12,352 nucleotides of DNA from an uncultured Ardenticatenia bacterium (lineage in GTDB: Bacteria > Chloroflexota > Anaerolineae > Promineifilales > Promineifilaceae): assembly GCA_937858165.1 (NCBI GenBank), contig CALLZA010000704.1, positions 1 to 12,352 of the forward strand, read 5' to 3'. Shown piece by piece: positions 1 through 7,314 of the stretch. The notes below the pieces were generated by a model. It did no database searches and was not told the DNA's origin. It saw only the letters and a list, made by a program, of their open reading frames with translations. The number at the start of each line of letters is the position of its first letter. Position 1 is the stretch's first letter. A program made the translations under genes and the position numbers.

Positions 1-117
1 CTTGTGCGCATGACTCAGTGGTCGGTTGTTGCTGGTTGTGGTGAGTGGTAGGTAGTCACGTGTGAGGAGGATGTAGTTGTTGTGTGTGTTGATCGTAATT
101 TGTGGAGTTTTTTTTTT
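1..117. other. Non-genomic read-through sequence outside the left adapter
   Basis: This stretch lies outside the P7 adapter and is G/T-rich and low in complexity, ending in a run of ten T (108-117) directly abutting the adapter. That is what the reverse complement of an Illumina read looks like when it runs off the end of its template. Its composition is unlike the GC-rich insert. I see no gene or signal here that should be believed. Confidence 0.9.
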
Positions 118-183
118 CAAGCAGAAGACGGCATACGAGATCTAGTACGGTCTCGTGGGCTCGGAGATGTGTATAAGAGACAG
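118..183 (+). other. Illumina P7 / Nextera i7 adapter (artefact)
   Basis: Bases 118-141 match the P7 flow-cell sequence, 142-149 (CTAGTACG) match the Nextera N702 index as written in the oligo, 150-164 match the read-2 primer part, and 165-183 are the 19-base Tn5 mosaic end AGATGTGTATAAGAGACAG. Translated in the frame of the following gene it gives QAEDGIRD...GLGDVYKRQ, a peptide known as adapter contamination in protein databases. Genomic sequence begins at 184. Confidence 0.98.
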
Positions 184-1770
184 GAGATGATCACCCGGCT
201 GGGGCGGGCGCAGGGCGTCTCGCTGGTGCTGGCGGCGCAACGGCCGACGGGCATCACCGACCAGATGCGGGCCAACATCAAGTTCCGTATCTGTCTGCGC
301 GTGGAGACGACGGGCGAGAGCCGCGAGATGTTGCGCCGCGCCGACGCCGCCTACCTGCCCGGCAACCTGCCCGGCCGCGGCTACCTTCAGGTCGGCAACG
401 ACGAGATCGAGTTGATCCAGGTCGCCTACAGTGGCGATCCCTACTTCGACCCCTCACTGCCCGGCGAGCGGGCCGTCCTGTGGCCGGAGCGCCAACCCGA
501 AGAGAGCCGCGTCATCGCCCAGGAGCCGGAGCCGCCCAAGATCTATCAGGCCGCAACGCAGATGATCGCTGACCTGGCCGTCGCCGAGGGGTGCGAGCGG
601 CAGCGCGCGCCGTGGCCCAATCCGCTGCCCGCGGCCCTCTCTCTGACCGAGCCGCTGATACAGACGGAGTACCTGCGCCGGACGGAACTGCTGGCCCAGG
701 GACAGCCGTGGGCGGAGCCTTACGTCTTGCACCCCTTCTTGGCCGGCTGGCTGGGCGGCCGAACCGGCTGGCCGGGCATCAACTGGCGCAACTACGCCAT
801 GCGCCCGGTGGTTGGCCTCGTTGATAACCCCTACGAAGCGCAGCAAACCCCACTGATGGTCAACCTGCGCCGCGGCCACGCGGCCGTGTTCGGCGGGTCG
901 GGCTGGGGCAAGAGCGTCTTTCTACGCAGCTTGATCGTTAGCCTGGCCGCCACCCACTCCCCCGGTGAGTTGCACGTCTACGTCCTCGACATGGGCGGGC
1001 GCAACCTGTCTCTACTGGAGCGTCTGCCCCACGTCGGCGCGGTCATCAGCCCCGACAGCGACGGCTTCGAGGAGCGCGTGGCCTATCTGCTGCGCGAGTT
1101 GACCTATCTGGTGGAGGCGCGGCAGACGGCCCTGAATCTGGCCGGGGTCGAAGACGTCTACCAGTACAACAGCCGCGGCGCGGCCGACGCCCCGCCCCTG
1201 CCGGCCGTCCTCGTCGCCATTGACAACTTTGCCGAGTTTGTGCAGACCTTCGGCGAGACACGCGACAATGTCGAGAGCACGTTGGACAAGCTGAATGATC
1301 TGGCGCGTCAGGGGCGGCCCTACGGCATCCACCTGATCGTCACGGCCAAAACGACCGGCGAACTGCCGGGCTCGCTGCTCAATCTCTGCACCGAACGGCT
1401 GAGCTTCCGCCAGAGCGACCCGGCCGAGTATCGGGCTATCCTGGGCGCGGCGGCCCCGGAACTGGACGAGTTAGAGGGGCGTGGCGCGTTGCGCGAGGAT
1501 ACCCATTCGCTGGCCTTCCAGGTGGCGCTGCTGGTCGCCCCGGACGACGACACCAGCGGCGTTAATGCCGATCTGCGCGCCATCCGCCGCCTGGCCGAAG
1601 CGATGGTCGGCGTCTGGCAGGGGGACGGGCCGATGACCATCGGCGCGTTGCCCAAGTCGGTCTCCTTTCCGCAGATGGAAGGGCTGGAGTTGGGGCCGAA
1701 CCTGGCCGAGCGGCTGCGCCAGCGGCTGGCGGTCACCTGGGCCGACAGCACCGCCGCGGAGCGCGCCGAC
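184..1770 (+). repeat. D1-D2 module copy 1 (partial)
   Basis: First of three in-frame copies of a D1-D2 coding module, cut by the contig edge. The residues ITRLGR at 190 correspond to the same motif at 2248 in copy 2, so roughly 470 bases of this copy's D1 are missing. The D2 half is complete. Confidence 0.85.
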
Positions 1771-4700
1771 TGGCTGTCGGCGACGCTGGGCATCGTGGCC
1801 GGCAACAAGCCTCGCACGCTGCGCTTTTCGGCCACGCAGGACGGCGTCCACGGCATGATCGCCGGCGGCACAGGGTCGGGCAAGTCGGAGATGCTCATGT
1901 CGCTCATCGTCAGCATGGCGCTGCGCTATGACCCGACGGTGCTCAACTTCGTGCTGGTAGACTACAAGGGCGGCGGTACGTTCAAGCCGTTCGAGACGCT
2001 GCCCCACTGCGTGGACATGATCACCAATCTCAACAGCGCCGGCGTCCGGCGCATGTTCGTGGCCATCCGGGCGGAGATGGAGCGCCGCCAGCAGTTGAAC
2101 GCCACAACGGGGGTCAAGGACATCGTTGACTACCGGCGCAAGGGGTATCACCTGACGCGCGAGCCGTATCCTTTCCTGTTCATCATTATTGACGAATACG
2201 CCGAGATGATCGCCGACCAGGCCGAGTTCAAGGAGGAGCTGGACGGCATCACCCGTCTCGGCCGCGCCCTGGGCGTCTCGCTCATCCTGGCTTCGCAGAA
2301 GCCGACCGGCGTTAGCGATCAGATGCGCGTTAACATCAAGTTCCGGCTGTGCCTGCGCGTCGAAGGCGTGGACACCAGCCGCGAGATGCTGCGCCGCTCC
2401 GACGCCGCTTTTCTGCCCGACGGCCAGCCGGGGCGCGGCTATCTCCAAGTCGGCGCGGAGAACCTGGAGTTGATCCAGGTCGCCTATACCGGCGAGACCA
2501 TTCGCGCCGCCGATGGGCAGGCGCAACCGTTCTACGCCGTGGCGGTCGAGGTGGCGCGCGCGCTGACCGCGGGCCGCAAGCCAGGCGAACAGCCGCGCCG
2601 TCCCTGGCCCCCCTTCCTGCCCGACGGCCGCGCCCACGCCCTGGCCCTGCCCGATGCGCTGGACGGCCACTATCTGCCTGATGCGGCGCGCCAACAACTG
2701 GCCGGCGAGGCGGGCCACGGTCGCGTCCTGGCCCTCTGTCCGGCGGTCATTGACTGGCTGGCCGGGCGGGGGGCATGGGCGGCCCTGGATTGGCAGCGGC
2801 AGGCGATGCGGCCAGTCATCGGTCTGATAGATAACCCGTATCGAGCCGAACAGTTGCCGTTGACGCTCGACCTGGCCCACGGCCACGCGGCCATCTTCGG
2901 CGCGTCGGGCATGGGCAAGACAGTCGCTCTGCGTAGTCTGCTCATCAGTCTGGCCGCTACCCACGCGCCTTCGGAACTGAACGTCCTGATCGTTGACCTG
3001 GGCGGGCAACAGTTGCGGCCGTTGCGCGACCTGCCCCATGTCGGCTCGCTCATCCTGCCCGACGAGAGCGGTTTCGAGGAGCGCATCCAGTACCTCGTGC
3101 GCGAGTTGCAACTGCTGGTCGAAAGTCGCCGCCGCGTTCTGGGCGAGGCGGGCGTGGCCGATCTGGCCCAGTACAACGCCCTGCCCGATGGCCAGCGGCT
3201 GCCCGCCCTGCTGGTCGTGATTGACAACTTCGCCGAGTTTCTGGAGTCGTTCGTCGGCCGCGTCGCCGAACCGGATGAACTGGTGGCCGACTTCATCACT
3301 CTGGTGCGGCAATCGCGAGCGTCGGGGCTGCACTTCGTCATCACCGCCGGCGACCCCAACCACGTGCCGGCCAAGCTGCTCAACCTCTTCACCGAGCGGC
3401 TGCTGCTGGCGGTGAACGGCGAAGTGGACGTCCGCGGCCTGCTGGGCGGCCGGGTGTTCGCCCTACCCGACCTCCCCGGCCGCGGCTATCTGAACACCGA
3501 CGAGCGCCCGTTGGAGTGCCAGGTGGCGTTGCCGCTGCCGCCGGCGGCCGGCGCGGCCGGGCTGGCCCAACTGGTCGCTGCCCTGCGCACCGGGCGCTGG
3601 GCCGGGGCGGAGCCGCTGCAAATCGAGGCTCTGCCGCGCGCCTGCGCCTACAAGCCGCTGCTGACGCGCGTCATGACCCTAGACACGGCGCGCCCGTTTG
3701 TGGACGAGTTACGCCGCGCCATGCGCCGGCGCTGGCACGAGAGCGTCCACCCGTCGCCTCAGGCGGAGTGGCTCTCGGCCACCATCGGCGTGGCCGCCGG
3801 CAACAAGCCGCGGCCGATGACCTTCTCGGCCAAGGCCGACGGCGTGCATGGCATCGTCGCCGGCGGCACCGGCTCCGGCAAATCGGAACTGCTGACGACG
3901 CTGATCGCCGGTATGGCCCTCGACTATGATCCCAGCGTGCTCAACTTCGTGCTGGTGGACTACAAGGGCGGCGGCGCGTTCATACCGTTCAAGCACCTGC
4001 CCCACTGCGTGGACATCATCACCAATCTGAACCAGGCGGCAGTGACGCGCATGTTCACGGCCATCAACGCCGAGATGAAGCGCCGCCAGTCGCTGAACGC
4101 CGCCACCGGGACGAAGGACATCGTAGACTATCGCAACCGGGGGCTGCACCTCTCCCATGAGCCCTACCCGCACCTGTTCATCATCATAGACGAGTACGCC
4201 GAGATGATCACCGACAACCGCGACTTTCTGGTCGAACTGGAGCGGATCACCCGCGTCGGCCGGTCGCTGGGCGTGTCGCTCATTCTGGCCTCGCAGCGGC
4301 CGACGGGCGTGACGGACCAAATGCGCTCCAACATCAAGTTCCGCATCTGCCTGCGGGTGGAGAGCATCGAGGAGAGCCGTGAACTACTACGAAAGCCCGA
4401 CGCGGCGCTGCTGCCCAACGGCGTGCCCGGCCGCGGCTACTTGCAGGTGGGCAACGACGAGCTAAACCTGATCCAGGTCGCCTACACCGGCGACGCCATG
4501 CCCGAAGAGCAACGCCCGGACGACGCCGAGCCGCCGAAGCTCTACGAGGTCATCGTGCGCATGGCCCAGGAGGCCGCCGCCGCCCCCGACGCACCGCCCC
4601 GTCGCCCCCGGCCGTGGCCCGACTTCCTACCGACCGATCTGACGCTGGAAGACACCATTTCCGACGACTACATGCCCGATAAACCGGCGGGCGGCGGGCG

Positions 4701-6615
4701 GTTCGCGCTCAGCCCGTCGCTCGTCGCCTGGCTGGACGGGCGCGGGACGTGGCCGGCAGTGGCGTGGCGCACGGCGGCCACGACCGTGCTGGGCATCGTC
4801 GACGACCCGCAGTTGGCCCGACAACTGCCGCTGTCGCTGTCGCTCGACCGCGACCACCACTTCATATTCGGCGGCTCCGGCTACGGCAAGACCTCGTTCC
4901 TGCGGGCGCTGGTGGTGCAACTGGCGGTCGCCCTGCCGCCCAACGCCCTGCACATCTATGCGCTCGATCTGGGCGGTCGCAGCTTTGGCAGCCTGCGCCT
5001 GTTGCCCCACCTGGGCGACGTCATCATGCCCGACGACGAGGCTTACGAGGAGCGGCTTAACCGCCTGATGGAGCGGCTGGAAGAGACGTTGCAGGCGCGC
5101 AAGGTGGCCTTCAGCACGGTCGATGCGGCCACACTGGCCGACTACAACGCCGCCCGCCCGCAAGAAACGCTGCCGGCCATCCTGGTGATCATCGACAACT
5201 TCGCCGAACTGAAGGAGAACTTCGGCGAATTGATCGACGAGCGCCTGACGCCGCTGCTGCGGTCGGGGCGAACCTATGGGCTGTACTTCGTCGTCACCGC
5301 CGCCGATTTGGGCGGCATTCCCAGCCGCGTCCTGAACCTGTTCGGCCAGCGCCTGACCTTTTCGCTGGCCGACAGCGGCAGCTATCTGGACGTGGTCGGC
5401 CGCAACGCGCCGGCCATCGGCGACACACCAGGCCGCGGGCTGGCCCGCGTCGACGGCCGGCCGCTGGCCTTCCAGGCCGCCCTGCCGGTGCGCGCCGACG
5501 AAGAGAGCGAGGGCGCGCGGCTGCGGCGGCTGGCCGAGACGTTGCGCGCCGCTGGGGCCGGGCCAACGCCCGCCCCGGTGCGCATCCTGCCGCGCGTTGC
5601 TCCCCTGGCCGACGTGCTGGCCGCCGCGCCGGAATCGACCGACGGGGAGCCGGAAGCCGTGCTGGGCTTCGACAACCAGCTCCAGCCGGCCCGCTTCAAC
5701 CCGCGCCGCCACGGCCCCCACTTCGCCGTTGTTGGGCCGCCGCTGTCGGGCAAGACAACGACGCTAACCAACTGGGTTCTGTCGCTGGCCGCACGCCACG
5801 CCCCGGAACAGGTTGCCTTCGTCATCGTCGACTTCAGCCGCAAGTTCACCCACTATGGCGGACGCGCCGACCTGGGGGCGCTGCCCCACGTACTGACCGT
5901 GGTGCGCGCGGCGGGCGAACTGCCGGGGTTGGTGGCGCGTCTGGTCGCCGAGTGCCGGGCGCTGGCCGACGGCGACAGCGCGCGCCGGCTACACTTGATC
6001 ATCGACAACTTTGACGATCTCATCGAAGAGATCGAACGGGACAACGACGCTGTAGACGCACTCGGCGATCTGGCCCAACTGGCCGGCCGCCACGGCGCGG
6101 ACGGGCTACACGTGGTCATCAGTGGCCTGCTGGACGTGGCCAGCCCGCTGAAGAGTCGCGTGCTGAACAGCGGCTACGGCGTGGGACTGCGCAACAGCGA
6201 CTCGCTGACAACACTGCGCGCCTACAGCCGCAACTTCAAGGACCTGCCCCCCGGGCGCGGCCACATCGCCTCGGCCGGGCAATTGACGCTGATCCAGATC
6301 GCCCAGCCCTACGCCGACGCCGCCACCCGCGCCGCGGAGATGGACGAGTGGATCGCCACGATTCAGGCGCGGTATCCGGGTGGGGCCGCCGAATGGCTGG
6401 ACGGGCCGGCGGACGACGACGCGCCGCACGCCGAGCCAACGGCTGAAGCAGTCAACGGCGAGGTCAGCCAACGTGCCTACGCGCTGCTCAAGGCGGCCAT
6501 CGCCACGACCAGCCGGCAACAGGGCTTAGAGCTGGCGGACATCGGCATCGATCTGGACGTGATGGCCGAAGACGACGTGATCCGCCTGGCGGAGTCGTAT
6601 TTCACCGAGGCGTAG
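184..6615 (+). CDS. EccC/EssC-like multi-ATPase of type VII secretion, 5'-truncated
   Basis: This is a partial FtsK/SpoIIIE-type ATPase, 2143 residues from the first genomic codon to TAG at 6613. The open frame continues upstream to an ATG at 82, but that part is adapter, so the true start is missing. In type VII secretion, EccC/EssC is the membrane motor that binds WXG100-type substrates and drives export. Residues (numbered from base 184): end of a D1 domain 1-80; D2 209-450 (Walker A Lys243, Asp347); D1 530-774 (GGTGSGKS Lys567, DYKGGG, Walker B Asp670-Glu671); D2 878-1119 (Lys912, Asp1014); D1 1196-1437 (Lys1233, Asp1336-Glu1337); D2 1535-1769 (Lys1569, Asp1671); D3 1826-2060 (GPPLSGKTT Lys1857, Asp1941); helical acidic tail to 2143. 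D1 copies keep the catalytic Glu; D2 and D3 have IDNF with Asn instead. Canonical EccC has D1-D2-D3 only. The expected N-terminal membrane segments are not in the window. Family assignment is firm; function in secretion is inferred. Confidence 0.9.
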   Translation, partial: EMITRLGRAQGVSLVLAAQRPTGITDQMRANIKFRICLRVETTGESREMLRRADAAYLPGNLPGRGYLQVGNDEIELIQVAYSGDPYFDPSLPGERAVLWPERQPEESRVIAQEPEPPKIYQAATQMIADLAVAEGCERQRAPWPNPLPAALSLTEPLIQTEYLRRTELLAQGQPWAEPYVLHPFLAGWLGGRTGWPGINWRNYAMRPVVGLVDNPYEAQQTPLMVNLRRGHAAVFGGSGWGKSVFLRSLIVSLAATHSPGELHVYVLDMGGRNLSLLERLPHVGAVISPDSDGFEERVAYLLRELTYLVEARQTALNLAGVEDVYQYNSRGAADAPPLPAVLVAIDNFAEFVQTFGETRDNVESTLDKLNDLARQGRPYGIHLIVTAKTTGELPGSLLNLCTERLSFRQSDPAEYRAILGAAAPELDELEGRGALREDTHSLAFQVALLVAPDDDTSGVNADLRAIRRLAEAMVGVWQGDGPMTIGALPKSVSFPQMEGLELGPNLAERLRQRLAVTWADSTAAERADWLSATLGIVAGNKPRTLRFSATQDGVHGMIAGGTGSGKSEMLMSLIVSMALRYDPTVLNFVLVDYKGGGTFKPFETLPHCVDMITNLNSAGVRRMFVAIRAEMERRQQLNATTGVKDIVDYRRKGYHLTREPYPFLFIIIDEYAEMIADQAEFKEELDGITRLGRALGVSLILASQKPTGVSDQMRVNIKFRLCLRVEGVDTSREMLRRSDAAFLPDGQPGRGYLQVGAENLELIQVAYTGETIRAADGQAQPFYAVAVEVARALTAGRKPGEQPRRPWPPFLPDGRAHALALPDALDGHYLPDAARQQLAGEAGHGRVLALCPAVIDWLAGRGAWAALDWQRQAMRPVIGLIDNPYRAEQLPLTLDLAHGHAAIFGASGMGKTVALRSLLISLAATHAPSELNVLIVDLGGQQLRPLRDLPHVGSLILPDESGFEERIQYLVRELQLLVESRRRVLGEAGVADLAQYNALPDGQRLPALLVVIDNFAEFLESFVGRVAEPDELVADFITLVRQSRASGLHFVITAGDPNHVPAKLLNLFTERLLLAVNGEVDVRGLLGGRVFALPDLPGRGYLNTDERPLECQVALPLPPAAGAAGLAQLVAALRTGRWAGAEPLQIEALPRACAYKPLLTRVMTLDTARPFVDELRRAMRRRWHESVHPSPQAEWLSATIGVAAGNKPRPMTFSAKADGVHGIVAGGTGSGKSELLTTLIAGMALDYDPSVLNFVLVDYKGGGAFIPFKHLPHCVDIITNLNQAAVTRMFTAINAEMKRRQSLNAATGTKDIVDYRNRGLHLSHEPYPHLFIIIDEYAEMITDNRDFLVELERITRVGRSLGVSLILASQRPTGVTDQMRSNIKFRICLRVESIEESRELLRKPDAALLPNGVPGRGYLQVGNDELNLIQVAYTGDAMPEEQRPDDAEPPKLYEVIVRMAQEAAAAPDAPPRRPRPWPDFLPTDLTLEDTISDDYMPDKPAGGGRFALSPSLVAWLDGRGTWPAVAWRTAATTVLGIVDDPQLARQLPLSLSLDRDHHFIFGGSGYGKTSFLRALVVQLAVALPPNALHIYALDLGGRSFGSLRLLPHLGDVIMPDDEAYEERLNRLMERLEETLQARKVAFSTVDAATLADYNAARPQETLPAILVIIDNFAELKENFGELIDERLTPLLRSGRTYGLYFVVTAADLGGIPSRVLNLFGQRLTFSLADSGSYLDVVGRNAPAIGDTPGRGLARVDGRPLAFQAALPVRADEESEGARLRRLAETLRAAGAGPTPAPVRILPRVAPLADVLAAAPESTDGEPEAVLGFDNQLQPARFNPRRHGPHFAVVGPPLSGKTTTLTNWVLSLAARHAPEQVAFVIVDFSRKFTHYGGRADLGALPHVLTVVRAAGELPGLVARLVAECRALADGDSARRLHLIIDNFDDLIEEIERDNDAVDALGDLAQLAGRHGADGLHVVISGLLDVASPLKSRVLNSGYGVGLRNSDSLTTLRAYSRNFKDLPPGRGHIASAGQLTLIQIAQPYADAATRAAEMDEWIATIQARYPGGAAEWLDGPADDDAPHAEPTAEAVNGEVSQRAYALLKAAIATTSRQQGLELADIGIDLDVMAEDDVIRLAESYFTEA
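1771..3768 (+). repeat. D1-D2 module copy 2 (1998 bases)
   Basis: Complete module running from the tryptophan codon of WLSATLG (1771) to the equivalent WLSATIG (3769), exactly 1998 bases or 666 codons. The D1 Walker A lysine codons (1882 and 3880) and the motif GTGCTCAACTTC (1939 and 3937) are also exactly 1998 bases apart, so no net indel separates copies 2 and 3 across these points. Confidence 0.88.
3769..5640 (+). repeat. D1-D2 module copy 3, leading into D3
   Basis: Third copy of the D1-D2 module. It shares with copy 2 the linker type between D1 and D2 (WLxGRGxWxAxxW) and the D1 core, where 32 of 40 residues are identical around DYKGGG. After its D2 the chain enters the divergent D3 domain instead of another D1. 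The right boundary is approximate. Confidence 0.8.
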
Positions 6616-6630
6616 CGCGACGAGGGAGAC

Positions 6631-7314
6631 ATGGCATCCGGAAAGAGACGCATTGGCCTGCAAATCCACCTGCCCGATGGGACGACCCACCGCGCCCTAG
6701 CCCTGCCGGAGGTGACGATGGCCCAACTGGTGGATGAAATCCTGGCCGAGTTCGGCGGCGACATTCGCTATCTGGATCGCCACGAGCCGCAGCGATACGG
6801 GCTGTGGTCGCCGGGCGACATCCGCCCTTTGCCGGGCGACCGGGCGATCCACCAGCTCGGCACGCAGACGATGTTGGTGTTCCGCGAGCAGTTGCCGGCG
6901 ACACCGCGCGGCGCGATGCCGCTGGAGCAGCCGGTTTACCTGCGCTATCGCTCGCACGTGTTCTGCGTCGCCTGGCAGCCGGGGGTCATCGGCCGTCCCA
7001 AGCCCGACTCACCTCTCAATCACTTGCTGGCAGTCAACCTGGAGCCGTATAGCCTGGCTGTCTCGCGGCGACAGGCAGAGATTGTCGTTGTCCAGGGCGC
7101 GCCGGCCGTTCGCCGCCTGTCGGTCAACCCGATGCGCCTCAACGGCCAGCTGCTGCCTTTTAACGAGGACGCGCCCGAACATTCGCCGGCCATCCCGCTG
7201 AGTGCCGATGATCAACTCTCGCTGGAGAGTAGCAGCATCGTGCTGCACTGTCTGTTGCCGACCGCGCCGGCGAATGGCCCGACGCCAACGCCGGCAGCCC
7301 CGGAGGTCGCATGA
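6631..7314 (+). CDS. Ubiquitin-like (YukD/EsaB-like) plus FHA domain protein
   Basis: A 227-residue soluble protein starting at ATG 6631, 15 bases after the ATPase stop, with an AGGGAG ribosome binding site just upstream. Residues 6-86 look like a beta-grasp ubiquitin-like domain of the YukD/EsaB or EccD N-terminal kind: strand IGLQIHLPDG, helix TMAQLVDEILAEF, then RYGLWSPGDIRPLPGDRAIHQLGTQTMLVF. Residues 103-209 resemble an FHA domain: GR at 121-122, SRRQA at 145-149 (usual SxxH with Gln for His), an Asn at 166, NGQ at 171-173 and the closing SADDQLSLESSSIVLHC. FHA domains bind phosphothreonine; EssC itself carries FHA domains and EsaB is a separate ubiquitin-like protein in Staphylococcus. 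Here both appear in one chain next to an EccC-like gene. A Pro/Ala-rich tail ends the protein. No membrane segment. The FHA call is firmer than the ubiquitin-like call; both are by eye. Confidence 0.75.
   Translation: MASGKRRIGLQIHLPDGTTHRALALPEVTMAQLVDEILAEFGGDIRYLDRHEPQRYGLWSPGDIRPLPGDRAIHQLGTQTMLVFREQLPATPRGAMPLEQPVYLRYRSHVFCVAWQPGVIGRPKPDSPLNHLLAVNLEPYSLAVSRRQAEIVVVQGAPAVRRLSVNPMRLNGQLLPFNEDAPEHSPAIPLSADDQLSLESSSIVLHCLLPTAPANGPTPTPAAPEVA

Noticed and set aside
108..117. T-run, and the A-run at 12311-12319, as terminators
   Set aside because: Both directly abut adapter sequence and are sequencing artefacts.
82..183. N-terminal 34 codons of the giant ATPase frame
   Set aside because: They encode the Illumina/Nextera adapter and noise before it; not genomic.
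1471..3363. 630-codon open frame on the minus strand
   Set aside because: It lies wholly inside the ATPase gene, whose motifs are unmistakable; long antisense frames are expected in GC-rich coding DNA, and its product resembles no family I know.
184..5640. The repeated ATPase modules as an assembly error
   Set aside because: The copies differ at many codons throughout (for example 8 of 40 residues around DYKGGG), and each has its own linkers, so simple duplication of one sequence by the assembler does not explain them. Only long reads could exclude it fully.
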